Positions 11,099 to 22,230 of a stretch of DNA of 64,000 nt are shown piece by piece; the stretch's first letter is position 1, and each line of letters begins with the position of its first letter. Both the position numbers and the translations under genes were made by a program. The notes below the pieces were generated by a model. The model was not told where the DNA came from. It worked only from the letters and a program-made list of their open reading frames with translations, and made no database searches. Origin of the DNA: Aphrocallistes beatrix (Eukaryota > Porifera > Hexactinellida > Sceptrulophora > Aphrocallistidae); assembly GCA_963281255.1 (NCBI GenBank), contig OY725506.1, positions 2,399,001 to 2,463,000 of the forward strand, given 5' to 3'.

Positions 11099-11104
11099 AA
11101 TAAA
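11099..11104 (+). promoter_or_regulatory. Poly(A) signal of the amidohydrolase gene
   Basis: AATAAA lies 158 nt after the stop codon at 10939-10941, followed by AT-rich sequence. The distance is typical for an animal 3' UTR. Confidence 0.6.
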
Positions 11105-11439
11105 TGACTCCTATTTGAGTTGAATGACAATTGTAAATGCTTTAGAAATGGAGAAAATCGATTATTTACAATTTTCAGCAATTTTCCCTGATTATCATCA
11201 TACCGTTAACTGGTTAACCGCCGACAGGTGATTAAAATTAACCACACTTTAAAATCGGTCAACCAACTCCAGCCCTGTTCGCGGGATATTGGTCCCTCTC
11301 TGAAAAATTTGCTCCTATTACGACCAATATTCCATGGAAAATTGGTCCTACTCTAAACATTTTGGTCCTAGTATTGACCAATATTCAGTGGATTTTTAGG
11401 TCCTATATCCAAGATGTTCTGATAACTATTGTGAAATTA

Positions 11440-11854
11440 CACTAGACCCTCGGTTATCCGAACAGTGGGAGTACCAGTTTCTGAAATATTTTTCAATCGA
11501 ATTTGCGAAAGAATAATCTGTTCAAATAACTAAAAATAAGATGTTTGGATATCAGAAATAATATGTTCAATGAAATTGCACTAAACAGTCTGAATATTAA
11601 TTCGCAAATTTTGCTAAAATATTGACATTTTCATTTTCTTTGCCAGAATTTCTTCACGAATGCACCCTCACATAATCAATACATAGTTTAAAAGTATGCA
11701 CGTATAAGTAGTATATAATGCAGTACATACATTTTATTCCCATCAGTACGTACATACTATATATAGCGTAAAATGTGTATTCCGCTTATTCGAACGCAAA
11801 TCTTCGAGCTAACAAACGGAGGTGTTCGAAATTTCGGATAACCGAGGGTGTATG
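11440..11854. mobile_element. pogo-like MITE (CCCTCGGTTATCCGAA ends)
   Basis: The left end reads CACTAGACCCTCGGTTATCC and the right end is its inverted copy (GGATAACCGAGGGTG). A TA precedes the left end. The related family at 22572-23122 uses CACCCTCGCTAATCCGAAC. About 415 bp, with no coding frame. Confidence 0.75.
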
Positions 11855-11989
11855 TGCTCAGTGATGTTTTACCAATATTTGAAGTAGGGGCCCGCTAAAA
11901 GCTCCATCAATTTTATCATCAAATTAATTTTGAATCAGTATGGTTAATATGATGTACAAGTAGTGTATTCTTTACTAAATAAATACACT

Positions 11990-12060
11990 AGCAGACAAAA
12001 GTATTTGTATACTTAATTATTTCCCATTGTAATAATTAGTATCCGATTTACCTATTTTAA
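11990..12060. repeat. Fragment of mariner-like foldback family
   Basis: AGCAGACAAAAGTATTTGTA is followed by ATTTCCCATTGTAATAATTAGTA. The start matches the terminal phrase CAGACAAAAGTATTTG of the full elements at 20728-21206 and 62475-62960. Only one end is present. Confidence 0.6.
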
Positions 12061-12490
12061 AAGCTTCTTACTGTTCATTCCAAGTATGAAATTTCCCAGC
12101 ATGTGCTTCTACGCTTACCATTTGTTACAACCATTATAATGGTGGTTGGGAGTGGAACAAAGTGGCGAGGTTTGTAAATTTTAGACATGGAAATTAGTAA
12201 ACAGTAGAAAGCTTGCATTTGCAATGGTGAATATTTGAATATACGAATACTGTTGTCCGAGTAGTGTTTATGAATAGATATAAAGTTGTGCAGCGCCCCC
12301 TTCGCGTTCCCCCTTGTAGAAAGGTGGAGTGACAATGCCCCCGAGGATGGTAACCATATAATCAAATGAATGCCTAATAAACTAAGAAATATTTAGCACT
12401 TTCAACTTAGTCATGTTGTCTTAGCAACACATTTCAATTCTTGGAACTAATTTCTTAGAGTAGCGCTAAGTTCAAGTTAAGCTGTTAGTT
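12061..12490. other. No gene seen
   Basis: Unassigned sequence between repeats. A minus-strand frame of 96 codons (12075-12365) has no recognisable domain and I do not support it as a gene. Confidence 0.4.
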
Positions 12491-12496
12491 AAACAA

Positions 12497-14052
12497 GCAC
12501 GCTTCGCTTGCTTGCGCTGCGCGGCTTGCGGGCACTGCGTGTTCGCATAATCGCCCTGCGGGCGTCTGGAGTTACTCAATCTAAACTATTTTTGGAATGT
12601 TTTTCCTTTATATATATATATATATATTGTGAACAAAGGTCAACGAATATTTTTCATATGGATCCGAAAATATGATATTCGAAATCTACACCCCTGAAAA
12701 CCCATGTCAACCGTTGAAAGCTAATTTCTAGCTTATTTTTGTAATTTGTTTACTTTATGTATCTATTGTAAACAAAAGTAAGCAAATAATTTATCATATC
12801 GATCTGAAAATATGATATTCGAAATCTACACCCCTAAACCCCCATGTCAACTGTTGGAAGCTAGTTTCTAGCATATTTTTGTAATTTGTTTACTTTATGT
12901 ATCTATAGTAAACAAAAGTAAACAATAATTTATCATATCGATCTGAAAATAATATATACGAAATCTACACCCCTAAAAACCCCATGTCAACCGTTGGAAG
13001 CTAGGTTCTAGCCTATTTTTGTAATTTGTTTACTTTATGTATCTATAGTAAACAAAAGTTAACAAATAATTTATCATATCGATCTGAAAATATAATATTC
13101 GAAATCTACACCCCTAAAACCACATGTCAACCGTTGGAAGCTAGTATCTAGCCTATTTTTGTAATTTGTTTACTTTATGTATCCTATAGTAAACAAAAGT
13201 AAACAAATATTTTATCATGTCGATCTGAAAATATGATATTCGAAATCTACACCCCTAAAAACCTAAGTTGACTAATTCATTGAAAAACGATGAAGAATTA
13301 TGAATTATTCAAAATCTCAAACATTAGTGCAGATTCTATGCTCAAAAGTGGTTAAAAGGTTGCTCATGTTATCTACTTCTAACATTGCTCAGTCCCTAAG
13401 TGAAATATCAATTTTTTTTTTCATTATTTTAGTTTCAAACTTTGAGTAATTCATTGATAATTCATGAATTAGTCAACTTAGCTAAAAACCCCATGTCAAC
13501 TGTTGGAAGCTAGTTTCTAGCCTATTTTTCTAATTTGTCTACTTTATGTATCTATAGCAAACAAAAGTAAGCAATAATTTATCATATCGATCTGAAAAAA
13601 TTATATTCGAAATCTACACCCCTAAAACACCATGTCAACCGTTGGAAGCTAGTTTCTAGCATAATTTTCAAAATTCGTCAAATCGTGTGAAAATATGTAC
13701 TATATAAATGTGTGAAAATATACATATAACCTTTTTAACTGCCATACACTATAATATATAATTGAGACATTCATATAAGTTATTGCTTTGAGGTATTAAT
13801 TACAATTTCAGCCTACAAAATTGTCGAATAATGATTTCTATTGTGAGAGTGAAGTCGTACATAGTATTGTATAGAAAAGGTGTGAAAAATTGTTTTCCAT
13901 TTTTTTGCAGAGGTGTGAAAATTTCGCTTAGATCTTAGAACTTAATCGTAGTCATATCATTTGACACCTACATGCCAATTTTCATATCTCTACGACTTGC
14001 CAATTCTTCAATCAATTCGGACAAACAAAAAAAAATCCTAGCGTTTTAATAT
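12497..14052 (+). repeat. Composite repeat: GC-hairpin head, 140-bp array, CAAACAAA tail
   Basis: The head (12497-12570) is the GC-rich hairpin block (CTTCGCTTGCTTGCGCTGCG, then CGGGCACTGCGTGTTCG). The middle (about 12600-13680) is an array of seven units of 139-141 bp, each containing GAAATCTACACCCCTAAA (starts at 12681, 12821, 12960, 13101, 13242 and 13609) and GTTGGAAGCTAGTTTCTAGC. The tail runs from AGGTGTGAAAATTTCGC to a CAATCAATTCGGACAAACAAA phrase and ends ATATATAAGATA. A shorter copy with the same order lies at 56690-57330. No protein is encoded. The class of transposon is unknown. Confidence 0.8.
13263..13481. mobile_element. 219-bp MITE in the 140-bp array, 8-bp target duplication
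   Basis: The ends are CTAAGTTGACTAATTCAT and its exact reverse complement (18 bp). The flanks are an exact 8-bp duplication CTAAAAAC (13255-13262 and 13482-13489). Removing the element plus one duplication leaves a spacing of 140 bp between neighbouring array units, the same as the rest of the array. An 8-bp duplication suggests hAT-type mobilisation. Confidence 0.93.
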
Positions 14053-14633
14053 ATAAGATATAGGCTTTCTCTTCTTTTCAATTTTAGGTGTGAAAACCAT
14101 CTTTGATGACAATTTGTGTTGAATTTAGACCAGATCTCAAAAATCGTGAACTGATATAAATTTCTAAATTAATTTATCCACCTAATAAACTCGGTTTCAT
14201 AATTTTCGTATGTGTAATGGTGACCCTGCAGGCCAAAACAGAAAACATGTCGCAATTGTGCCGCTAGGTGTCAGATCAAAAATCGTATTCCGACGTGCAA
14301 TCCCAAGGCATATTCTCTAGCATTGCTCAAATTTTCAGCTCATTATCTCTTATGGTCTTGGCTGTAGCCTGGACACGGAGAAAAGAAAAAAAATCAGAAA
14401 GATTGAGTAGTATGCATCCGTATGTGGTTAATTTTTCACACTATATTCACATTTTCATATTTTTGACTCAAAAAGATTTAAATTTACCCATTCGGAACCA
14501 ATCACAGAATGTTTAGCAATTGGCTAACACACGGTCTCGAATTGTTATCCCTCCTTCAGAATGATTTTTTTATCGAATATAAAACAAAGAATATATATAA
14601 TTTCCCCTGGTTAAGGACCCTGTTATACTAGGC

Positions 14634-15190
14634 TAGCGCGCTTCGCTTGCTTGCGCTGCGCGGCAGGCGGACACTGTGTGCCCGCAGGATCCCTTTTAAA
14701 ATAGTTCTAATGGTAGTCATTTTTGCAATTACGTTCCTCATACTTGATCTAATTTACTCATATATTGCCCAAATTATGCACAATTTATTAGCTTTTTTGG
14801 TTTTCAAAGGTGACAATGACGTCATCATTCTATGATGAGATGCCTTTGTATCAATGACCTTAGCGACTTATAGCTTATGTTAATATGCACATTTTGTTTC
14901 ATTTTATCACTTTATCACTTAAATTGACCGAGTTATATAAGATTTAGTACATTTTTAGGGTTTTCAAAGGTGACAATGACGTCATTATTCTGTGATGATT
15001 CGACAATTTTTGATAACTGACTATGTCCACTAATGTAGTATGACATGTTAGATATTTGATTCAATTTCCATGAATTTTCTCTTATATTGGCCAAATTATC
15101 TACAATTTAGTCAAATTTTCCAATTCAAAAAAAGTGACAATGACGTCATAATTCTATGATGACTTGGCATTTTTTTTCCAAAACTTGAAC
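14634..15190 (+). repeat. GC-hairpin head followed by three CRE-bearing units
   Basis: After the GC-rich hairpin head (14634-14690) come three diverged units of about 160 bp. Each contains GGTGACAATGACGTCAT or a close variant. TGACGTCA palindromes start at 14817, 14977 and 15141, so the spacing is 160 and 164 bp. Each unit also carries a phrase like TATATTGGCCAAATTAT. This is a variant of the CRE repeat family with a locally amplified segment. Confidence 0.7.
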
Positions 15191-15260
15191 TTGTTCTAAG
15201 TTGGCCCATTGCCTACTCTATATAAGGCGATTAGTCAGTTAGTCTGTATATATATATATA

Positions 15261-15813
15261 CAAGCGCGCTTCGCTCGCTTGCGCTGCGCGGCTGGCAGAC
15301 ACTTCGTGTCCGCCGGAGGCTCCCTTCGGTCGCCTGGAGGTGACATTGGTTAATTAAACGGGATATATCATCTCTAAATATGTCCGTCTTAGTTTTAAAA
15401 TCGATATCACTCAAAAAATCACCAAATTTGTCAAATTTAAAATTTTTGATGCGTAATGATGACGTCATAACCAAGTGATGAGTCATCATCTTTTGATGAT
15501 AGTTGCATCATATGTGAGGTATGTTAGTATACATATTCTATTAAAATTTCAGCCTTCTATCTCCTATAATGGCTGAGTTATGACCGAATAACTGTGTTGC
15601 TTAACTTTTAAAAATGTGACAATGACGTCATAATCCCATGATGAGTCGACATTTTCGTCTGAGCTCAGAACTTACTGGAGCCATAGCCAAAAGACTCCCA
15701 CATGCCAAAAATCAGCTTTCTACGCCAGGCAGTTTCTTCAATCAATTCGTTACAGATATATATATATATATATATATATATAAACAAACAATAATAGAGT
15801 TTAATAGTAAGGA
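15261..15813 (+). repeat. GC-hairpin/CRE repeat, copy 2 (complete)
   Basis: Complete copy from the CAAGCGCGCTTCGCT head to AGTAAGGAT. TGACGTCA lies at 15460-15467 and 15623-15630. A (TA)n run at 15755-15782 precedes the terminal phrase. It shows what copy 1 looked like before its MITE insertion. Confidence 0.85.
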
Positions 15814-15824
15814 TCCTATATATA

Positions 15825-15997
15825 CAGTCGACTCCGCTTAATAGGGCCACATCCGTCAGAGGACAATTTGCCCCGATTAAGCGGAGGACCCTATTAACCG
15901 AAAATAATTTGTATTAGCTTCTATGTGTGAGAGCTATTCCGGTCCAGCCAAAAGTGGCCCGATTAAGCGGCTGACCCGATTAAACAGTGGCCCTGTC
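15825..15997. mobile_element. pogo-like MITE (CAGTCGACTCCGC family), right end lost
   Basis: A TA and the end CAGTCGACTCCGCTTAATAG start the element. Internal text (AGCTATTCCGGTCC, CCCGATTAAGCGG) matches the complete copy at 30475-30645. The right end is replaced by the gypsy remnant, so the junction near 15997 is a rearrangement or a gypsy-side deletion. Confidence 0.75.
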
Positions 15998-17021
15998 AAT
16001 GGAAAAATGGTCCGCGAAACATTCCAAGGAGTCAAGGGCATTGAGCCTTTCATTGATGATGGAATTATATTCTCTGAAAGTTTTCCTGGGCACCTGCAAG
16101 CTCTTAGAAAGGTTTTCGTAAGGCTGAGGAGTGCAAACGTCCACCTAAAGAGAGCAAAGTGTTGTTTTGTGCAGAGTGAGGTGGATTTCCTAGGGCATCG
16201 TGTATCACTTGGGGGTCGAAGGCCCCTAGTCTCTGCTCTATAAAAATTGTTAAAAGTTTCCCAAACGCAGTCGGTGAAGGAATTGCAACGGTTCCTGGGC
16301 AGTCCAAATTAATACCAATCCTACATCCCCAACCTAGCCTCAACTGCTAAGCCCTTGTATGGCCTTACGAAACTAGGGGCACCGTAGGTATGGTCCGTTG
16401 AATGTGAGACATTCGACTGTCTAAGGAATAGTTTAGTGGAAAACCCGATCACGTTATCATACCTAACTGTGCTAGACCTTTCATAGTGGAGACGGATGCA
16501 AGTGCAACAGGAGTGGCCGGAGTGTTATCACAACGTGATGAAACAGCAAGAAAGCTCTGTCTAATCGAATTCTTTCGTCGGCACTGAGCCCCAGTCAACG
16601 CAATTACGCGGCGTGCCAGCTGGAAACGTGGGCGCTTGTGGCAGCAGTGACGAAATGGAGCGTTTATTTACGAGCGGCATCGACAATGGAAATGATCACT
16701 GACCACAACCCCCTCCGTTGGTTGAGAGAACAGAAGTACCCCCGGCACACCTTCGCACGGTGGCTTCTCGAACTGGAAGATATTCCCTACAAGATAGTAT
16801 TTCGACCGGGTTATCAAAACCAGTTACCAGACTACCTCAGAAGAGTACCTGATTTAGAGATAGATGATGAAGTGAATGATGAAGAGGCCTTTGAAGAGAA
16901 GGTCTGTTACATAGAGTCGCAGAAAGAAGAAGTTCAGCCCCTCGAAATGCAACAGAAAGAGGATGCAGCCATACAAATTGCTGTAAGACAGTTAAAGAAG
17001 GGAGAATTAACAGTTGGCTAA
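15998..17021 (+). pseudogene. Ty3/gypsy reverse transcriptase-RNase H remnant
   Basis: The first part (to about 16215) is the end of the RT palm and thumb: IDDGIIFS carries one catalytic Asp pair and FLGHRVS is the conserved thumb motif. It is followed after frame breaks by the connection (LQRFLG, YIPNLASTAKPL) and by RNase H (an ETDASATGVAGVLSQ block). The stretch 16638-17021 is open: ITDHNPLRWL, then ARWLLELEDIPYKI, which is the typical gypsy RNase H end, followed by the short acidic linker before integrase. No LTRs, gag, protease or integrase are visible. Several frameshifts and stops make it dead. Confidence 0.9.
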
Positions 17022-17084
17022 TTTAAGAAGATTGCTAAGCAGGGTTTCTTTCAGAATTTTATGTAAATGAAGGTTTGTAGAACT

Positions 17085-17680
17085 ATTGGGGGGGCATGGC
17101 CATCAGCGAGGAAATTTTGTCCTAGCCACACACATTTTCATATCCACACCCATTTTTAGACCTTGGCTACATTTGTTGTACTCTGGTCATGTCAGTCATG
17201 TATCCCCACGTGTTTTAAATACAATCTGACAAAGATCGAACCAAATGTGGTCACAGGATTCTTGAATGAATAACCAATAGTCAGTCTTAATAAACATTAA
17301 TGAATACAATAATCAGTGTCAATTGTTGACTATTTATCAATAACACTGGCCATGGCTTCCCCAATACTGTCATGGTAATTAACTGTCACACGACAGTACA
17401 TATCTAAGATGTAGTTTCTGCATTTACTTATAGTACTACTATCTTTGATCGGAAGAAAATCCCTAGCCCAGAATTACCAGAATATCCATCATATGGAGAA
17501 GATTCTGTTAATACACTCAATAGACATTATGGAGTGGACAGACCAGCGCAGATACTAGAAGGTGAAGAATTTTCTAAACCAGCTCTCACTTCAGCTGAAA
17601 TTAGTACTGAATGGAAGACATTCCGGCACTACCTCACTAAACAACCTAAGGAAGATATGGGAGTACAACTGCATGAACTG
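17085..17680 (+). pseudogene. hAT element fragment (5' region plus coding scrap)
   Basis: Positions 17085-17400 match the 5' noncoding part of the inner hAT element (7070-7230), including AATAACCAATA, TCAATTGTTGA and the GGCTTCCC phrase next to the presumed start. Positions 17450-17680 form a short open stretch with ISTEWKTFRHYLTKQP, which resembles the ZNF862-like hAT transposase region before the dimerisation domain. The two parts may come from different hAT elements. No ends are present. Confidence 0.55.
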
Positions 17681-17966
17681 CAGGGGCTTCATTCACTAAA
17701 ATTCTAAACTGAAATTCTTAGATTTTTTCTTAGAATTTAGCGGATTCTTACAATTTTTCATAAAACTAAGAATTATTCTTATAATTATTTTAAGTGGTAT
17801 TCACTAAAGTTCTAAAGTCAAATTCTTAGAATTTTCTTAGAATTTAGTGAATTCTGAGAATTTAGCGGATTTTTAGAATTTTTCTTAAAACTAAAAATTA
17901 TTCTTAGAATTGCACTTAGAATTAAATCAAGAAAAATTCTAAGAACTTTAGTGAATGAGGCCCCTG
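17681..17966. mobile_element. MITE with CAGGGGC..TCATTCACTAAA ends
   Basis: The left end reads CAGGGGCTTCATTCACTAAA and the right end is the inverted TTTAGTGAATGAGGCCCCTG. The body is made almost entirely of AATTCTTAGAA-like words in both orientations, so it folds on itself. No matching target duplication flanks it. A similar end (GGGGCCTTTTCACTAAA) starts the array at 49173. Confidence 0.75.
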
Positions 17967-17997
17967 GTGACCAATGACATACTGAAAACAATGTTTC

Positions 17998-18777
17998 CTA
18001 CTGATAACTTGTATTATCATCCTCATTATTCCTTCCAGAGATTCCACTATCTACGTCACATTACTGTAACATCTCAACAAAGCTACACAGCTGAAGAGTT
18101 TATATCTCTATGATATTCCTGAAGAATGTTTCAAGCTGTTGCAATCTCATCTGCCTCTACTCTCCAATCTTCAGGAGATAGGATTGTATGGACTTGTAAG
18201 AGTTATTTGTGCATCATTACTTCCTCATATAAGCACACTCTCCAATCTCAAATTCCTAGGTCTATGTCCTGAATGTACTAACACTAGTTATAAAGATTAT
18301 TTTATACAAATTCTTGATTCAAACACTAACTCACTGAGAGGTTTGGAATTATATTATATACAGTTTATCGGACTAAACAATTGGAGTGAACTTCTGTCTT
18401 CTCTTCTAACTTGCACGAATTTAGTAAATATTCAGCTAAATTTAATCAGTCTGAAAGATGATGATGTCACACTCTGGGGTAGAGTAATGAATACACTCAG
18501 ATGCTTAGTTTATTTGTATATGAGTAATGTACCACTATCTGATTCTTCTCTGTCATCTCTATGTGCAGGATTCATACATCATCGTAACATCAGATGTATA
18601 GAACTACGAGAGTGTAAGCTGAATGCTAACTCTTGAAATATTCTCACACAACTCATACCTACTGTAACACTATTGAAGAAACTTAACATTAGTCATAATA
18701 GACTCTCTGAGCTAAATCCAGCTACAAATCTTCTAAAACAGACAGCTGAACTTTATTCTATAACTCTTGAATGTTAA
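17998..18777 (+). pseudogene. LRR-only fragment of an NLR paralogue
   Basis: This is a 5'-truncated paralogue of the NLR at 58695-62089; homology starts at about its nucleotide 61313. The longest open stretch (18139-18636) holds ribonuclease-inhibitor-like leucine-rich repeats (LSNLQEIGLYG, LSNLKFLGL, LRGLELYYI). Where the intact copy has a Cys codon TGC, this one has TGA (18634-18636), a nonsense change. After it the frame continues to the same C-terminal ending. The homology also continues into the 3' flank, interrupted by the insertion at 18833-19304. DED and NACHT parts are absent. The protein is not expected to work as a receptor. Confidence 0.92.
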
Positions 18778-18832
18778 TATTAATAACCTGATATCTGAAT
18801 TACCTGACTTGGTTGAGTTGTCTAAATTCTAA

Positions 18833-19304
18833 CGAATACAAGTCATTTCGCACCTAAACCATTTCGTACTCTTTCCATTTCGTACTTAATTGCAATTTCG
18901 TACCTAACACAATTTCGTACCTAATACAATTTCGTACTCATTACAATTTCGTACCTAACACAATTTCGTATTTATAAAAACACAGTTTCGTATTTATAAA
19001 AACACAGTTTCGTTTTTATAAAAACACAATTTCGTATTTATGAAAACACAATTTCGTATTTATAAAAACACAATTTCGTTTTTATAAAAACACAATTTCG
19101 TATTTATAAAACACAATTTCGTTTTTATAAAAACACAATTTCGTGTTTATAAAAACACAAATCTGAAAGTGTATTGAGTACGAAAGAGTATTGGGTACGA
19201 AAGTGTATTGGGTACGAAAGTGTATTGGGTACGAAAGTGTATTGGGTACGAAAGTGTCATAATTAAGGTACGAAAGAGTGTTGGGTACGAAGTGACCGAT
19301 ACCC
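18833..19304. mobile_element. Transposon built from TTTCGTA repeats, 8-bp target duplication
   Basis: The flanks are an exact 8-bp duplication AATTCTAA (18825-18832 and 19305-19312), and homology to the NLR 3' flank resumes directly after it. The body is almost all short tandem words: about seven units like CAATTTCGTACCTAACA, then CAATTTCGTATTTATAAAAACA units, then inverted units GTATTGGGTACGAAAGT. The left and right ends are imperfect inverted copies. The minus-strand 82-codon frame here is a by-product of the repeats. Probably a hAT-type nonautonomous element in which subterminal repeats have taken over the whole body. Confidence 0.85.
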
Positions 19305-19312
19305 AATTCTAA

Positions 19313-20285
19313 TTTACTTGTATCTGACATTCCATATTGATTAGATTGATATTATACATATGTATATTGTTGTTTATTTACTTTAGTTCTTATTATGATG
19401 TTTCTTGTTATGATTTCTCAATTTATATTATTCGTTTATCAAATGGAGTTTGGTAAATAGTGTTCATTCTGGATATTACCAGTGAATAGAGCGATTTAAA
19501 TAAATCCCAAATACTCTTTCTAAATAACAAATAATTATCCTGAATTGTATCCAGAGCAATGACTAATTTTGTGCGCATTTAGAATTGATGCCATTTATTT
19601 CTAGATTGAATTCAAATTGAGCACAAGCATGCAAGTAGGCCATTATCTTGCCTAAAAAGATCTTCTACATTCCTAGGTTGTGTTGACCTTCTGACTCTAG
19701 AAAAAAACCTGCATGTATTTCATTGAAATTTATTAAATAAAACTGAAAAAGTATGTGACCAACTCCTATCTACTTTTCTGTCCGATGAATATTCAATTTA
19801 ACAGAATATTCAAACAGTAGTACAGTTTCCATGATAGCAGTTTGATAATAAACTGTATTACGATCTAGTATGAGATAGTGAATATAGAAATTGGGGGTTC
19901 GACAATCAATGTGAAATCAGATTCAGTTCATGGACTAATAAAGCACCTTTACATCTCTAAATTCTCTAAATTCGTTAATCTATTCTATCACTGATGTCAT
20001 AGTTCAAAGTAATTATTATCCATTATTTCCCTGCAGCATACATGTCAACCGCACAGCTGTTTTTCACTCTTTCATTGAGCTCAATTTTGTAAGTGTCCCT
20101 TTTTTTATGCAAATTTCTCCTTTCTCTCCAAACTTTTTTGAACTCACACCTTTATCCAAATCGAGTGGTAAAGGTTCTGCCCAAAACTAAAGTTGTACCA
20201 TATTTTCTATTTAATATTTTGCATATTTCAAAGGTTCTGCAAATTAAGCATTTTAATGATGAGATTTTTGACTGTGGCAATAGTG
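19313..20285. other. NLR 3' flank homology, then no gene
   Basis: Positions 19313-19500 continue the similarity to 62130-62310, downstream of the intact NLR. The rest has no supported gene. A degenerate copy of the TGTCCCG/GGCGGGA MITE lies at about 20036-20115 (ACATGTCAACCGCACAGCTG, then GTGTCCCTTTTTTT). Confidence 0.5.
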
Positions 20286-20289
20286 GCAG

Positions 20290-20570
20290 TGGCAACTAGT
20301 ACTCACTGAAAATCCAGAAGTTCTTGGTGAACTTGATGAGCAAGGCGAGAGAAATCTCTACCTTCTTCCCCCGAACCTCTGGATCCACCAGCAAGTACTG
20401 CCCCCATGGTAGTGACTGTCTTCTCTAGCAGCTATCACCTCGCGTTCTTGCAGTTGTAGAAGGAAGCCAAGGCCATCACGAGCATGTTGAGAAGGGGCGT
20501 CGGGGTTTGGAGTACTGTAGCGAGCAGACACCATCCTCCGTGTAGACTCTGATCTCCTGCACTCATTTAA
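20290..20570 (-). other. GC-richer coding-like remnant, unidentified
   Basis: This 280-bp patch is clearly richer in G+C than its surroundings. On the minus strand it has a stretch of about 55 open codons that can start at a Met (MVSARYSTPNPDAPSQ) and continues with LLQLQEREVIAAREDSHYHG. After a shift of frame a second open stretch (VDPEVRGKKVEISLALLIKFTKNFW) follows. I do not recognise the family. It could be an exon of a lost gene or part of a retroelement gag. Confidence 0.35.
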
Positions 20571-20727
20571 AGAGAAGATGGAGCATCCACCTTTTAGGAT
20601 AGGGTTTTATTTGTGTTTCCTGACATTTACCTTGTCCACTTGTATATATTTTGTAGAGGTGCCTCATTAGGATTAATAAAATGACTTCATAGATAAATTT
20701 TAAATTCGATTCTAATAAAACAATATA

Positions 20728-21206
20728 CAGTACCCAGACAAAAGTATTTGCACACTTCATTATCTCACGTTGATTTAATACTAAAATGGGTCTATTTATG
20801 AAGATTAAAACTCCGAAACGGTAAGTGATACAACTAATCAGGTTTCAGATTCGAAATCTTCGCATTCAAATTAGTCATTGTGGGATATTTCTAATCAATT
20901 ATTAATTCCCAATGTTTTCAAATTATCAATCACTGCCACCTTGTGCCACATATTGTCCCTTTTTATCACTATACATTATGGTGATGTACTACCTCTTGTG
21001 TCACAGGTTGATACTTTTACTCATTGGGAATTAATAATTTATTAGAAATATCCTACAATGACTAATTAGAATGCGAAGATTTCGAATCTGAAACCTGATT
21101 AGTTGTATCACTTACCGTTTCGGAGTTTAATCTCATAAATAGACCCATTTTAGTATTAAATCAACGTAAGATAATGAAGTGTGCAAATACTTTTGTCTGG
21201 GTACTG
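20728..21206. mobile_element. Mariner-like foldback MITE, about 190-bp arms
   Basis: TA dinucleotides flank the element (20726-20727, 21207-21208). The left end is CAGTACCCAGACAAAAGTAT and the right end its inverted copy. The arms stay near-identical for roughly 190 bp (for example GATTCGAAATCTTCGCATTC against GAATGCGAAGATTTCGAATC). The 479 bp hold no coding frame. Related copies: 62475-62960 (complete); fragments at 11990, 30887 and 39300. Confidence 0.9.
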
Positions 21207-21404
21207 TAGATTTCAATCAAACCATTTTGTATCTCAGAATTTATTTGATTCGAAATACATAAAGTATTTGTGCCATATTATTAGGGAAGGTAAATTTCTT
21301 TTCACCATCACCCCATCGCCCGTTCAATTCTAGCTCCAATCCACATAATTTATTAGTTGCATTATAATGCATTTATACCTCCTCTCCCCCACTAGTGTGA
21401 AGTT

Positions 21405-22230
21405 GGCAGCGAAAACAGCAGCGAAATCCATGTACACTTTAGAACGCGATAATTTGGAAACCAGGGCTGATATAAGGAATTCCTTTCACACAAGGAAAGA
21501 ATACCTATGGTATATTGTTTTATTAAAAGATCAACTAAATCTGACACTTGGTCAATCCGTGATGACTTTGCAAACTTTAACCATTTTATGGATTTTTCAG
21601 GGGTTTTTTCGATACTGTGTGCACTTTTGTGTGCGATTATTTGGAAACCAGTAGAGATACGAGGAATTCCTTTCACACAAGAAAAGAATACCTATGGTAT
21701 ATTGTTTTATTAAAATATCAACTAAATCTGACACTTGGTCAATCCGTGATGACTTTGCAAACTTTAACCATTTTATGGATTTTTCTGGGTTTTTTCGATA
21801 CTGTGTGCACTTTTGTGTGCGATTATTTGGAAACCAGTAGAGATACGAGGAATTCCTTTCACACAAGAAAAGAATACCTATGGTATATTGTTTTATTAAA
21901 ATATCAACTAAATCTGACACTTGGTCAATCCGTGATGACTTTGCAAACTTTAACCATTTTATGGATTTTTCTGGGTTTTTTCGATACTGTGTGCACTTTT
22001 GTGTGCGATTATTTGGAAACCAGTAGAGATACGAGGAATTCCTTTCACACAAGAAAAGAATACCTATGGTATATTGTTTTATTAAAATATCAACTAAATC
22101 TGACACTTGGTCAATCCGTGATGACTTTGCAAACTTTAACCATTTTATGGATTTTTCTGGGTTTTTTCGATACTGTGTGCACTTTTGTGTGCGATTATTT
22201 GGAAACCAATACAGATATAGGAAAATCCTG
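21405..22230 (+). repeat. Left terminal array, four and a half 186-bp repeats
   Basis: The phrase GATACTGTGTGCACTTTTGTG recurs at 21611, 21797, 21983 and 22169, an exact period of 186 bp. Inner units are almost identical, while the outermost (21405-21600) differs and contains the terminal sequence. 186 is 62 codons, so a chance open frame repeats without stops on both strands. I treat those frames as by-products. A single unit in inverted orientation lies at 29440-29680. Confidence 0.95.

Noticed and set aside
12600..13680. CRISPR-like array
   Set aside because: Units are 140 bp and repeat throughout, without short constant repeats separated by unique spacers; the DNA is eukaryotic.
17681..17966. 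Exact 8-bp duplication around the CAGGGGC MITE
   Set aside because: The flanks ATGAACTG and GTGACCAA do not match, so I do not claim one.
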